Shown here: positions 29,801-37,849 of the stretch, piece after piece
Layout: the number at the start of each line of letters is the position of its first letter
Numbering within the stretch: the stretch's first letter is position 1
Source of the DNA: Bacteroidaceae bacterium
Lineage (GTDB): Bacteria; Bacteroidota; Bacteroidia; Bacteroidales; Bacteroidaceae
NCBI GenBank assembly: GCA_017429525.1
Contig: JAFROT010000046.1
Location: 1-64,000 of the forward strand
Length of the DNA stretch: 64,000 nucleotides
Reading direction: 5' to 3'
Made by a program: the position numbers and the translations under genes
Notes under the pieces: model-generated
What the model was told of the DNA's origin: nothing
Database searches by the model: none
The model's input: only the letters and a program-made list of their open reading frames with translations

Positions 29801-30367
29801 CGGCTGTGCATTACCGTTAATGGTAGAGGTACCGCGCAGACGCATGGTGGTACCGGAACCGAGGTTACCGGAGTTGGCCACGATGTCGAGACCTGCGATC
29901 TGACCCTGCAGGGCCTGGTCGACAGACTCGAAGGCCATACCTTCCATTTCGTCCATGTTGAAGGTCTGTGAAGCTTGAGCCAACTCACGCGTCGGGATGC
30001 TCAGACCGCCCGACTGCTGCTTCTTCTTACCATACTTGACCACCTCAGTCATGGTCTTGGCGTTGTCGGCAAGCGTGATCTTGAAGACGTTGCGCGTGCC
30101 AATCTTTGAGGACCAGGGCTTCAGACCGATGAAGGAGACATTCAGCGTGTTGTTGGGGTCTTTGATGTTCAGGGTAAAGTTACCGTTCATATCGGTAACG
30201 GTAGCGCTGACGATACGGTTGTTCTTGTCCTTTTCAACCACGTTGGCGCCGGGTACGACGTCGTATTCGTCCGATACGGTACCGGAAATGCGTCGTTGCT
30301 GGGCACTGGCAGGGGCTGCCATCAGGCAGACCATCCAAAGCAGTATTATTTTGATGAACTTATTCAT
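26834..30367 (-). CDS. SusC/RagA-family TonB-dependent outer-membrane transporter (first pair)
   Basis: An 1177-residue protein with a signal peptide (about 1-22, ending ASAQ). It has a CarboxypepD_reg-like domain (RISGTVSDEYDVVPGANVV, about 25-110), a plug domain with the typical SusC box (NPEDIESIEVLKDASTAKWG and SRGANGVIEIK, about 225-260), and a beta-barrel running to the terminal ASINLGF. It carries ligand across the outer membrane with TonB. It shares the operon with its SusD (12 nt gap) and follows the 1016-residue FAS1 gene by 9 nt. It is only loosely similar to the second SusC of the same operon, so the two pairs are not a recent duplication. Confidence 0.94.
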   Translation of the reverse strand: MNKFIKIILLWMVCLMAAPASAQQRRISGTVSDEYDVVPGANVVEKDKNNRIVSATVTDMNGNFTLNIKDPNNTLNVSFIGLKPWSSKIGTRNVFKITLADNAKTMTEVVKYGKKKQQSGGLSIPTRELAQASQTFNMDEMEGMAFESVDQALQGQIAGLDIVANSGNLGSGTTMRLRGTSTINGNAQPLIVVNDHIFELPEDAQTINFEDMDNEEQFSTLLNVNPEDIESIEVLKDASTAKWGSRGANGVIEIKLRRGHRGPTNVTFSYKFNGTWQPDGYKMLDGDGYTMMLKEAYYNPRQIATSIPELDYNNNLTDIYGHYSNNTDWINEVKQFGKEHKWYVTLSGGGEKATFRVSAGYDKSTGSIIAQKLNRFTTQTALDYWVSDRIKFTSNISLTFTTNYKNNPNDILGRAYTAMPNMSVDELMAQNVDGKLTYLPTGRYFNMLPLDLTGNNDGHHTSYQLRDMFMNGNPVAYAYGGWNKENQYNLTPQFAVEYKLLGKDDDHWQLNYKGDVQLNIYNTSSDKYLPAELRTMDWIYGGDNGQRWDNTPHNNNRNTVGNYEYKSLEFTTRHDLALYPKFKNEDWSLPILARWEMKSGQSSNQNMDLWNVPTGITDPTVNALMQAASASNNEWRETSFFVQAHASYKSKYSLDASVRWDGSTAMGAGSKFGAFPYVGARWNIIDEGFMKWSRKVISMLAVRPTWGITGNTGGGGFNQYNKYGQAGYYNGHTVIVPENLSLRSIRWEKTRKLNLGFNLGLFDDLLNFELDIYDHRTTDLIMHNQRIASANGFSSLAKINSGVMRNKGWDLNASTGWFAKVGKFQLKLRANVAQNFNEVEEMDPLILDALNPSDTYQPANLKYDELRRIQVGNALGSIYGLKYKGVYKYDYDHSGYTQASWYAYGQYEVDANGNTFSNYEDAVAHGTGYDANGYPINTASAALHRGDIATCPIAYDVNGNMLTDQKGEPLPLYYCYNESSAKAFQGGDAIYEDINHDGQIDRYDIVYLGNSNPSCNGGFGFTAKWDRLQINTGFNFRMGYQIVNLARANAESMLSNANQSFATTWRWRKNGDETVIPRALNSSGFASYNSLPSDRYVENGDYLRLQYIQISYDIDPKILKKWGIRNLKLYASANNLFVWSKYTGTDPEVSPSGFSIAVDNNRTPRARSFTASINLGF

Positions 30368-30376
30368 ACTGTAATC

Positions 30377-33300
30377 TTATTTCTTGTGGAGAAGTTCTTT
30401 TTCCTGGAGGATAGTCTCAGTCTTCGGGACAGCGAACCTGTGGAGGTATCTCTTGCAGGCGTTGGGCGTGGCCCAAGTGCTGTCGTATCGTCCGTTGACG
30501 AGAGGCACGTGGTTGAGTACACCATTGATCTGGTGGATGACGGCAAAGCTGGAGCTCTGCAGCACGATGTTGTTCATGGTCGAACGACCTGTGGGCGATG
30601 TCTTGGCACCGCTGTAGTTACCGCTGGGGTCATAGAGGCAGACCATGTCGCGTGCCATGACGTTCTTGAGGTCACCTACCGTGTTGAGGGTGGGGCCGCC
30701 ATTGTCGTCGCGCACGTACAATTTTGTTTCGCCGCCTTCCTTGGTGCGTGAGAAGTGCACCTTGATGAAGACGCCGTTCTCGACATCGTAGCTCGAGGTG
30801 ACAAACTCGTCGTCGGCACGCTCGCTCTTGTCGGCAAAGAAACTGTTGTCGACGAAGTGGCCGCGGATGAAGTTGCTCAGGTAGGTAATCTTCGTCTGCA
30901 AGCGGAGCGAGTCCTCACCATTCAGGATATGTACCTCTTCGTCCTCGGGATCAACGGGCAGGCTCTCGTAGTCGGCACGGATGTCGTCCCAAGTGGGCAG
31001 GCCCTGCTCGGCTGCTGCCAGGATAGCCTCGTTGGTGGGCACGAGGAGCGTGTAGTTGTAGTTGCTCCAGAACTTGACGTTGTAGTCGACACCACCCGAA
31101 GACTTGGCATCCTGCCAAACGACTAACTTGCTGAGGTCGAGGCCGCAAGCCTTGATGATATCTTCGTTGGAGTTCATGTCGGTGAGGTCGTAGAATGCTG
31201 AACAGCTTTCGCCGAACTCGTTGTGAACGATGCTATAGATGCTCTTACTGGTGGGGATGATGGGTGCGTCGTCGATGACGTAGGTGTCACCGTTGGCCAT
31301 GTGGTTGGTGTTGGCAGCGGGAACATCTACACTCAGCGTACCACGGTCGCCCGTGAGCAAGCCGGCGCGCTCGTTCTCGAGTTGGAAGCCACCCTGTACC
31401 TTGATGATATTGTTGTCAGCATCCTTCGTGACCTTGAGGGCAGCACCATTCTTGGCGATGTAATACTCGTCCTCGTTGTTGATGGGGTTGGTGCCATCGT
31501 GCACGATCGTGTGGCTCTCGAGGATGTCACGCAGACGGTTGACGAGCTCGCGCTCATCCAACTGGTCGAGGTTGTAGATGGTTCCGATGGTGGCGTTTGA
31601 CTGATCGTAACGATAGAGGATACGGCCTGTGACCAACGGCATAGCGTCGGTGGTCTGGGCGTTGCTCTTCATGGCCATCTGGATGACACGAGGTTTCTGG
31701 CTGGAGAAGCTCACCGGGTCGTAATAGCGTTGGAGTGCTTCGTCGCTGGGGAGGAAGAAGGTGAACTGCGAACGCATAGCCATGAGGTAGGCGTAGTAGT
31801 TCATGTGTACCTTATCTTTATTAGGATCCTCACCGTTGTTGATGGCCCACTTCATGATGAGGTTGGTCTTACTGATGTTGGCCGGAGCTGCGACGGAGAT
31901 GTAGGCAGCCGGACCGTAGACCTTATCCATCACGTAGACCGCGCCGTTACATGCGAGCATGCAGGTGTCGATTTCGTTGAGGTCGTCGGGCGAGAACATC
32001 TCTTCCTGCGACTGGTAGTCGCGCAGGTCGGTGATCTTGCTGGGCACGGAGCTGTTGAACGAGGAGAACATAATCACGTTCAAGAGCTTATCCAGCGTGG
32101 AAAGAGGAATCCAGTCGATCTTCCTGTAGAGCGCGTCGAAGTCGCCGGCAGGAACCTCAGCCCAAGGATCGGGAGCGTAGGTCTGCACAAGCTGCCAACC
32201 GGCACCGCCCTCAGAGAAGTATTCCATCAGGGCATCGTCATTAGGCACGAACATGGCAGCCATATCTACGCGACCATCCTCTTCAAAGAAGAACTCGTTC
32301 CATCCTGGGTCGTACTGCAGGTTGATGTCGGAACCGTCGCTGAAGGTCTTGCCGTCGGGGCCAACCTTCTGCGAGCGACCGCCAGCACCGCGCAGGGCGA
32401 AGTATTTCTTCGTGTAGATGGTACCGTTGAATTCGGGGTGCAGTTTCTTGTAGTCCTCGGTGACGGCAGCGTTGGGGTAGGGGAATGAGAAGCGGTCGAG
32501 CATGTGGCTGAAGATCTTTGTCCGGCCGTTGGTGCGGATGAGCTCAGCCATATTGGGGAGCGGCTTGATGACCTTCTCCGTCATGTTGACATAACCATTC
32601 TGGGCCACCAGGTCTTGCTGTTCCAGAAGGGCGTCGTAAATATGAACGTCACGTGTCTGGCGGGGACGACCCATGAATCTGGCGAAGTCATCGTTGGTGA
32701 TGAGCTGCTTGGCCATGTGCTCCTGAGTGAAGTGGAGCATCATGCTGAGTGTGGAGTCCATGACGAGGTAAATACCCTTGTCGCCCTTCTCTGGACGGAA
32801 GTCACCCCAGTAGTAGCGCCCAGCCTCGATGTCGTCGGTGTTGTAGGTGTAGGGCACTTCATTGGCGGGCAGATAGGTGATGGAGTCCACGAGGTCGACG
32901 TCAGTGTAGCGACGCATGTAAGCGCCACGTTCGGGTGGGTTGGTACCGTCGCCGTCAGCGCTGGCCAGGTTCTCCATAACGATGGCGTTGTTGAGCATGC
33001 TGCAGTGGATGAGCAGCTTCTTCTGTGCGGAGCTCAGACGCTCGTAGCTGGTGGCATTGTGCCAAGGATTGGTCTCGGGCAGCGAAGCGTTGCCTTTGAA
33101 GAAGGCGGCCCAAGCGTTGTCGTCGGCGACGAACACGGTCTTGGAACCCGTCTTGCTCAGAACGTCCTTGAGATTGCGAACACCAGCCGGGTTCACAGCT
33201 GGATCCTCGAGCAACCGTAGGTAGTTGCTGAATGTGTGGGTGACACCATCGTCATCCTTCATGCCATTTTGCAGACTCTCGTAGATGCTGGCGTTCAACC

Positions 33301-33427
33301 AATCGGGCTTTTCGTCGTCCCATCGGTATTCGTCCTTGCATGACCACGTTAGTCCACAAGCAGCCAACAGGCTAAGCGCAAGCGCCGCCTGCTTACCGAA
33401 TGTGCTAAAACGGTTTTTCATACACAT
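30377..33427 (-). CDS. Large multi-FAS1 (fasciclin) lipoprotein, 1016 aa, first gene of the operon
   Basis: Lipoprotein (LLAAC, Cys about 24). Four FAS1-like units can be recognised by their H1-type motifs: KTVFVADDNAWAAFF (about 96), MFVPNDDALMEYF (about 392), FTFFLPSDEALQRYY (about 555) and LLVPTNEAILAAA (about 820). Closing-type motifs include ACNGAVYVMDKVYGP (about 492) and the C-terminal INGVLNHVPLVNG. The four domains diverge from the FAS1 consensus, which suggests an extended surface rod. An alternative start two codons in (MKNRF) is possible. It is the first gene of the operon, with a candidate promoter about 100 bp upstream at 33528. An adhesive or ligand-capture role is inferred from the FAS1 family and from its linkage to two SusCD pairs. 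Confidence 0.85.
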   Translation of the reverse strand: MCMKNRFSTFGKQAALALSLLAACGLTWSCKDEYRWDDEKPDWLNASIYESLQNGMKDDDGVTHTFSNYLRLLEDPAVNPAGVRNLKDVLSKTGSKTVFVADDNAWAAFFKGNASLPETNPWHNATSYERLSSAQKKLLIHCSMLNNAIVMENLASADGDGTNPPERGAYMRRYTDVDLVDSITYLPANEVPYTYNTDDIEAGRYYWGDFRPEKGDKGIYLVMDSTLSMMLHFTQEHMAKQLITNDDFARFMGRPRQTRDVHIYDALLEQQDLVAQNGYVNMTEKVIKPLPNMAELIRTNGRTKIFSHMLDRFSFPYPNAAVTEDYKKLHPEFNGTIYTKKYFALRGAGGRSQKVGPDGKTFSDGSDINLQYDPGWNEFFFEEDGRVDMAAMFVPNDDALMEYFSEGGAGWQLVQTYAPDPWAEVPAGDFDALYRKIDWIPLSTLDKLLNVIMFSSFNSSVPSKITDLRDYQSQEEMFSPDDLNEIDTCMLACNGAVYVMDKVYGPAAYISVAAPANISKTNLIMKWAINNGEDPNKDKVHMNYYAYLMAMRSQFTFFLPSDEALQRYYDPVSFSSQKPRVIQMAMKSNAQTTDAMPLVTGRILYRYDQSNATIGTIYNLDQLDERELVNRLRDILESHTIVHDGTNPINNEDEYYIAKNGAALKVTKDADNNIIKVQGGFQLENERAGLLTGDRGTLSVDVPAANTNHMANGDTYVIDDAPIIPTSKSIYSIVHNEFGESCSAFYDLTDMNSNEDIIKACGLDLSKLVVWQDAKSSGGVDYNVKFWSNYNYTLLVPTNEAILAAAEQGLPTWDDIRADYESLPVDPEDEEVHILNGEDSLRLQTKITYLSNFIRGHFVDNSFFADKSERADDEFVTSSYDVENGVFIKVHFSRTKEGGETKLYVRDDNGGPTLNTVGDLKNVMARDMVCLYDPSGNYSGAKTSPTGRSTMNNIVLQSSSFAVIHQINGVLNHVPLVNGRYDSTWATPNACKRYLHRFAVPKTETILQEKELLHKK

Positions 33428-33527
33428 TGAATTTGAGTTTGTTAATGTTTATTTAGAATTTTGATTTAGTCGTTGATTTCAGCTCTAAAAAGGGCTAAAA
33501 TGGTGTTAATTTTGCTTTACAATGGGT

Positions 33528-33535
33528 CAAAATTA
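33528..33535 (-). promoter_or_regulatory. Candidate -7 element for the FAS1/SusCD operon
   Basis: On the minus strand TAATTTTG fits TAnnTTTG, about 100 bp before the first start codon of the seven-gene operon. No TTTG is seen at the expected upstream spacing, so only half of the promoter is supported. Confidence 0.45.
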
Positions 33536-33758
33536 AAGTATTTTTGTGTTTCTGCGCGCACGTTAGTAAAAAAATCTTTATTCTTTAAAGTTTTTTAACG
33601 GATAACTGTTAAAAGTCATATCTTCGTTCAGTCGGATTATCTTGGACGCTGGTTCCGCCACGGCAGTCTTAAAGGTCGTGGTATAACAGTTGGCACAAAA
33701 TGATACAGCGTTCGGACTCGTTCGTTTCTTGAAGTAAACGCTCGCAAACGGAATGCCA

Positions 33759-33840
33759 GGTGAATCCAGTGAGAGCACCACCGTCGAGTTCATCCTTGGC
33801 GAAGATGTTGCCTTTTTATGCTTGGTGAATCCAGTGAGAG
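33759..33840. repeat. 17-bp direct repeat pair
   Basis: GGTGAATCCAGTGAGAG occurs at 33759-33775 and again at 33824-33840, 65 bp apart. It could be the footprint of a duplication or an insertion. Confidence 0.65.
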
Positions 33841-33885
33841 TATCCCCCTTGAGGTACGACGAAGCTATTGTGACTATTCTTTCTC

Positions 33886-33966
33886 CAATTCGTTTGTGAT
33901 CAATTCTTTTTTCAATTCGTTTGCTGCCAATCCATTCTTCAATTCGGTTGCTGAAAATTCCCTCTC
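33886..33966. repeat. 27-bp tandem repeat (3 units)
   Basis: Three 27-bp units start CAATTCGTTTG or CAATTCGGTTG, at 33886, 33913 and 33940. In one frame they give a nine-residue repeat (NSFVINSFF, NSFAANPFF), but no gene context supports translation. Confidence 0.7.
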
Positions 33967-33973
33967 TTATTCT

Positions 33974-34647
33974 TTTTTCCCGAAAAAATCTATCACTCCT
34001 TCACTCACTACTGAGAACCAATCTGTTAGGAGTGATAGATCAAGTGATTGATGGGTGATTTAGTGATAGATATAGCCTCAAAAATGGGGGTTGACACAAA
34101 ATTCACCCCTTTTCAAACGCCGATATAATTACCTTTCAAATGGTGCGCGCTCTGCCAAACAGCTGCTTGGTGCGAGCAGGTCGAGCCGTCTAAGAAATCG
34201 CAGCTAGTAGCTCACGGTACGAATTGGGTCTTGCAACTGGCCGTAAAACCGCTAACCTCTGCATGAAATCAGTTTTCCAGCTGCTTGGAAAACTGAAAAG
34301 TTCTATATAAAACCGGTTTTCCAACTGCATGGAAAACTGAAAAGCATCAGACGAAATCGCCTTCGTCATTGGTGGCAAAACCGATAAGCTGTCGTCGTGT
34401 AACCCCAGGTCTATAGGGAACAGTATGCTGTGAAATAGGCACGGACAAGAGAAGGATAAACTTTGAACCTGTCGAAGACATTCAATGGCGAGGGGATGCT
34501 ATCATCTTTATCCAGATGAAAATTGGATGAACGCGTTAAAAAAAGTAAAATGTATCACTAAATCACCCATCAATCACCGAATCCGTCACTCCTAATTGAA
34601 TGATTTTCAATAGGGAGTGACGGAGTGATAGATTTTTTAGGGAAAAA
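33974..34647. repeat. Inverted repeats of about 95 bp flanking about 480 bp (MITE-like structure)
   Basis: The left arm (33974-34068) and right arm (34553-34647) are imperfect reverse complements. Shared words include TTTTTCCC[G/T]AAAAAATC, CTATCACTCC, TAGGAGTGA and an exact 25-bp tip starting GTGATTGATGGG and ending TTTAGTGATA (34044-34068 against 34553-34577). Each arm also folds on itself (TCACTCC...GGAGTGA). There is no transposase gene inside. It may be a non-autonomous element or two oppositely oriented copies of a dispersed stem-loop repeat. Confidence 0.75.
34271..34344. repeat. Paired GTTTTCC...GGAAAAC hairpin repeats
   Basis: AGTTTTCCAGCTGC with its return TTGGAAAACT lies at 34271-34294, and GTTTTCCAACTGC with ATGGAAAAC at 34316-34337. 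Both are followed by tgaaaag. The copies are 45 bp apart inside the inverted-repeat structure. Confidence 0.7.
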
Positions 34648-34687
34648 CTCGATAAGGGGAGGATCTCTGGCACAAAACTTCGCAAAT

Positions 34688-34775
34688 AGCGTGTCATCAT
34701 AGCGACGACAAGGCGTCTGCCTTATGACGGCAGGGCGTCAGCATAACGGCTGCATAGCGCCTGCATGATGACGGC
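34688..34775. repeat. 22-bp tandem array (3 clear units, 1 decayed)
   Basis: Units at 34710-34731, 34732-34753 and 34754-34775 share GCG[T/C]C[T/A]GC near the start and end in CGGC or CTGC. A decayed unit may precede them at 34688-34709. The array ends 28 bp before the GH43 stop codon. Confidence 0.65.
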
Positions 34776-34803
34776 ATCAGTCGACGATGGCACATTCAAT
34801 CAT

Positions 34804-35784
34804 TCAATCATTGGGGAAGGCTTTCTTCAGGCGTGCTTCCTCTTTGGCTGTGATGGCGATGACGGTGCCGTGGCGGGGCGTGAAAGCACCTTTCGTCTCA
34901 GTGTCTTGCACTTGCTTGAAGGTGCGCAGGTCAGCGCTCTTGCAGAACTGGTAGTGACCGCTTGTGTAGCAATCGTACATCAGCACCCAAGTGCCATCAT
35001 GGAGACGGAACACGCCAGAGCCTTCTACTTGCTTATTCGTGTCCTGACACCATCCGGGCTGTAGCTCCCAGGTGTTGCCATTGTAAAAATCCTTCGCAAT
35101 AAATTGTTTGATGCCTTTCTGTCTTTGTCCCTCGGTCTTGAAGAAGATGTGGAAGAGGCCGTCGTCGTCCTTGACGATGTCTGTGTCGATGCTGGCATTC
35201 TTCATGTCGAAGAGCACTTTCGGCTCGCCCTCGAGGTCGCTGAAGTCCTTGTTGGCGTAGGCCCAGTAGACGCGGTCGTAGGGACATGATCCATCGTCCG
35301 TGAGGATGGAGAAGTAGACGATGTACTTACCGGTCCTATCATCATAGATGGTCTGCGGGGCCCAGACGCGGGTCACGTGTTCGAACATCGTGCCGCGGTA
35401 GCGGTCGGGGAAGTGGATAGCGTGATGCTGCCAGTGGACCATATCCTTGGAACGCATAAGCACCATGCCGCGGTTGCTGCTCCAGCCTAAGCTCGACTTC
35501 ATGTCGGTGACGACCATGTAGAACCATCCCCCTTTACCGCGCAAGATATGAGGATCGCGCACGCAGCCCGTGCGGGCGATGTCAGCGGAGGCGATGATGG
35601 GTTTGCCATTGTTCAGGGGCGTATAGTTCCAGCCGTCTTCGGAGATGGCGTAGCAGATCTGTTCCTGCTCGGGGGCATTGCCCGTGAAGTAGGTGAAGAG
35701 ATAGGCGGTAGTCTTCTTTTTCGCGCTAAGTGAAGCGGCTGAGGCAAAGGCAATTGCGAGCCAGAGCATTCTTTGTAATTTCAT
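34804..35784 (-). CDS. GH43-like glycoside hydrolase
   Basis: This 326-residue secreted protein (signal peptide about 1-21, ASLSA) has the five-bladed propeller features of GH43/GH117-type clans: GCVRDPHIL with the likely catalytic-base Asp near residue 75, VWAPQTIYDDRTGKY, and a late Glu in VEGSGVF as candidate general acid. Family members release arabinose, xylose or galactose from plant glycans; the exact specificity cannot be read from sequence. The gene appears monocistronic, with TATCTTTG on the minus strand at 35824-35817 as -7 element. Its C-terminus lies close to a 22-bp repeat array. Confidence 0.82.
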   Translation of the reverse strand: MKLQRMLWLAIAFASAASLSAKKKTTAYLFTYFTGNAPEQEQICYAISEDGWNYTPLNNGKPIIASADIARTGCVRDPHILRGKGGWFYMVVTDMKSSLGWSSNRGMVLMRSKDMVHWQHHAIHFPDRYRGTMFEHVTRVWAPQTIYDDRTGKYIVYFSILTDDGSCPYDRVYWAYANKDFSDLEGEPKVLFDMKNASIDTDIVKDDDGLFHIFFKTEGQRQKGIKQFIAKDFYNGNTWELQPGWCQDTNKQVEGSGVFRLHDGTWVLMYDCYTSGHYQFCKSADLRTFKQVQDTETKGAFTPRHGTVIAITAKEEARLKKAFPND

Positions 35785-35816
35785 TGTTGACGGGATTTAG
35801 TTAGTAATTCTTGCAA

Positions 35817-35824
35817 CAAAGATA
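35817..35824 (-). promoter_or_regulatory. Candidate -7 element of the GH43 gene
   Basis: TATCTTTG on the minus strand, 33 bp before the start codon, is a full TAnnTTTG match. No TTTG is found at 20 bp upstream. Confidence 0.5.
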
Positions 35825-35945
35825 CAAATAATCTGATGTCAGCGGAAAAGAGAGCACTTTAATTTAGAAAAATTAACGCTTCAGTAGTTAGGGGAAGAGA
35901 AGTCCTCCTGATAAAGTGGACTTAGGGGTTAGCGCCTTATCCCAC

Positions 35946-37844
35946 TTATCTCTTCTTTTTCTTCTTGCGTAATTTCTCTGCGATCTGCCACTGTTCCTCG
36001 GCCTCTTCGTGAAGGCCGTCGTGGTCGAAACAGTCGCCAAGCCGTTTGTGGGCAGCCTCGAAATCAGGCCAAAGTGCGATTGCTTTCTCGTAGTTGCGTC
36101 GTGCTGCACCATAACTCCCAGCCTCGCTGATGCAGTCGTTGCCCATGAGATAGTATTCCTTGGCAAACTGTTGCAGCGATTTGTTGCGCTTAGTGAGCTG
36201 TTTGCGCAACTTCTCGTTTTCGGCACGAAGGTTGGTGATGACTCTGAGCTTGCGACGGATGAGTCGCTTGGCCACAGGGGATTCTATATCATAGCGTGCG
36301 TGAATGGCGGTGAAGAAATGCTGGATGAAATCGTCCCAGCGCTCATCGTCGAACGCACGGGCTGTCTCGCTGTATTCGATATCGGCTTTTGCTGCCTGAA
36401 GAGCACGCTCGAAAGCTTGCGGATTGTTGAAATATTTCGCAAAATTAACAACCTCTTGGCGAATGAAAACATCAGAGTGGTTGAGCGGGCGTTTAAGGGT
36501 GATGCCTTCAAGTGAGCGGCAACGACTGAGCGCCACATACGCTTGCCCACCCGTGAATGTTCCGTTGCCGAAATCGATGTTGACGCGGTCGAAGGTGAGG
36601 CCTTGGCTCTTGTGGATGGTGATAGCCCAGGCTAAGCGGATAGGGAATTGGGTGAAGGTGCCAAGCTGTTCCTCCTCGATCTTCTTTTCCCGCTCGTTAT
36701 AGGTATAGCGTACGTTGGCCCATTGAGCTTCTTCCACGAGCACTTCCTTGCCCGTGTCGGTGACGATGATGAGGCCGTAAGGCTCTTCACTGAACCCTAT
36801 GATGGTGCCGAGGGTGCCGTTGACCCATTGCTTGTTCTGGTCGTTCTTGACGAAGATGATCTGAGCGCCGAGCTTGATGTCCAGGTCGAGTAGGGTGGGG
36901 AGGGAGGACTGTGGGAAGTCACCACGAATGCAGCCGTGGAGGGTGAGGGTGTCGCCATCGAGTCGCGCCAGCTCGGTGTTATTGATGAAGTCTACGTCAT
37001 CACGACGGGTGCAGAGCGTGATGCCGAGGTGAGAGGCGAGGATGGGAGGGGCAGAAGGGGAGTCGGATGAGGGGGCGGAAAGGGAGGGGGAAGGGGATTT
37101 AGACGAGGGCTCGGCACCCTGATTGCCGAGCGCTGTCGTTCCCGGAGCGGCATTGACGCGGGTGTTGAGAAGAGAGAGGTCGGCTGGGGTGAAGACATTG
37201 GTGCGGATGCGGTCGAGCACGGAGATGAAACGCTGATCCTGCTGGCGATAGACCTTGGTGAGTTCGATGCTGACGAGCTCCATCTGCTTGAACACATGCG
37301 CCGAGAAGAAGAAGGGCGAAGGATAGAACCGACTGAGGATGTCGCGTTCGTCAGCCTTCACGACAGGCTCCAATTGGTAGATGTCTCCGATGAGAAGCAT
37401 CTGCTTGCCACCGAATGGCATGCGGTGGTTCTTGGTGTAGGTGCGCAGGATTCGGTCGATAAAGTCGATCATGTCAGCTCTCACCATGGAAATCTCATCG
37501 ATGATGATGAGCTCCAGATTCTGAAGGAGCTGAATATGTTCTTTGTTGTATTTGAGGAACTCGCGTATGCGTCTTCCAGCGTAGCGCGCATCATCTGGTG
37601 CCAGCGGATGGAAAGGCAGTTTGAAGAAGCTGTGCAAGGTGACACCTCCAGCGTTGATGGCAGCTATTCCCGTTGGTGCGAGCACGACACATTTCTTCTT
37701 GGTGTTCTCCTTGACATAACGAAGGAACGTACTCTTGCCCGTGCCCGCCTTTCCCGTGAGGAAAAGCGAGTGATGGGTAAAGCGAATCATGTTGAGTGCC
37801 GCCTGAAACTCGGGCGTGCTGGTGTCAATCTGGGATGTCGGCAT
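35946..37844 (-). CDS. Pif1/RecD-like AAA helicase with C-terminal TPR-like tail
   Basis: A 632-residue P-loop helicase of superfamily 1. Walker A is GKAGTGKSTF (31-40), followed by APTGIAAINAGGVTLHSFF (motif Ia type), Walker B IIIDEISMVRADM (about 112-124), and the late motifs AITIHKSQGLTF and VALSRCRS typical of Pif1/RecD families. Such enzymes unwind DNA, including structured DNA. A low-complexity insert (about 245-275, Ser/Pro-rich, PSSKSPSPSLSAP) interrupts the core. The last about 70 residues look like two TPR helices (YYLMGNDCISEAGSYGAARRNYEKA has the repeat pattern) before a Lys-rich end. It starts 5 nt after PBP1A, so it is probably the last gene of the lpx-miaA-pbp run. Confidence 0.88.
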   Translation of the reverse strand: MPTSQIDTSTPEFQAALNMIRFTHHSLFLTGKAGTGKSTFLRYVKENTKKKCVVLAPTGIAAINAGGVTLHSFFKLPFHPLAPDDARYAGRRIREFLKYNKEHIQLLQNLELIIIDEISMVRADMIDFIDRILRTYTKNHRMPFGGKQMLLIGDIYQLEPVVKADERDILSRFYPSPFFFSAHVFKQMELVSIELTKVYRQQDQRFISVLDRIRTNVFTPADLSLLNTRVNAAPGTTALGNQGAEPSSKSPSPSLSAPSSDSPSAPPILASHLGITLCTRRDDVDFINNTELARLDGDTLTLHGCIRGDFPQSSLPTLLDLDIKLGAQIIFVKNDQNKQWVNGTLGTIIGFSEEPYGLIIVTDTGKEVLVEEAQWANVRYTYNEREKKIEEEQLGTFTQFPIRLAWAITIHKSQGLTFDRVNIDFGNGTFTGGQAYVALSRCRSLEGITLKRPLNHSDVFIRQEVVNFAKYFNNPQAFERALQAAKADIEYSETARAFDDERWDDFIQHFFTAIHARYDIESPVAKRLIRRKLRVITNLRAENEKLRKQLTKRNKSLQQFAKEYYLMGNDCISEAGSYGAARRNYEKAIALWPDFEAAHKRLGDCFDHDGLHEEAEEQWQIAEKLRKKKKKR

Positions 37845-37849
37845 AGCTG

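Larger units (their letters stand above)
33428..34803. other. Gene-free, repeat-rich island between the FAS1 operon and GH43
   Basis: About 1.4 kb without a convincing gene. Small open frames exist (for example 33578-33793 minus and 33818-34051 plus), but they have no recognisable domain, and the second one translates a 27-bp tandem repeat. The region holds, in order: the operon promoter candidate, a 17-bp direct repeat, a 27-bp tandem array, two facing inverted-repeat arms of about 95 bp, a pair of GTTTTCC/GGAAAAC hairpins between the arms, and a 22-bp tandem array. Each is listed separately. The remainder (about 34345-34550) shows nothing I can name. Confidence 0.7.

Noticed and set aside
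33578..33793. Minus-strand 71-codon open frame in the repeat island
   Set aside because: It begins inside a direct-repeat pair, has no domain, and is followed by the operon promoter candidate. Translation is not supported.
33818..34051. Plus-strand 77-codon open frame with NSFxxNSFF repeats
   Set aside because: It translates a 27-bp tandem repeat and part of an inverted-repeat arm; there is no promoter or homologue that I recognise.
33428..34803. tRNA or other structured RNA gene in the long intergenic region
   Set aside because: No cloverleaf-like pairing or T-loop motif was found by eye. The stems seen are explained by repeats.
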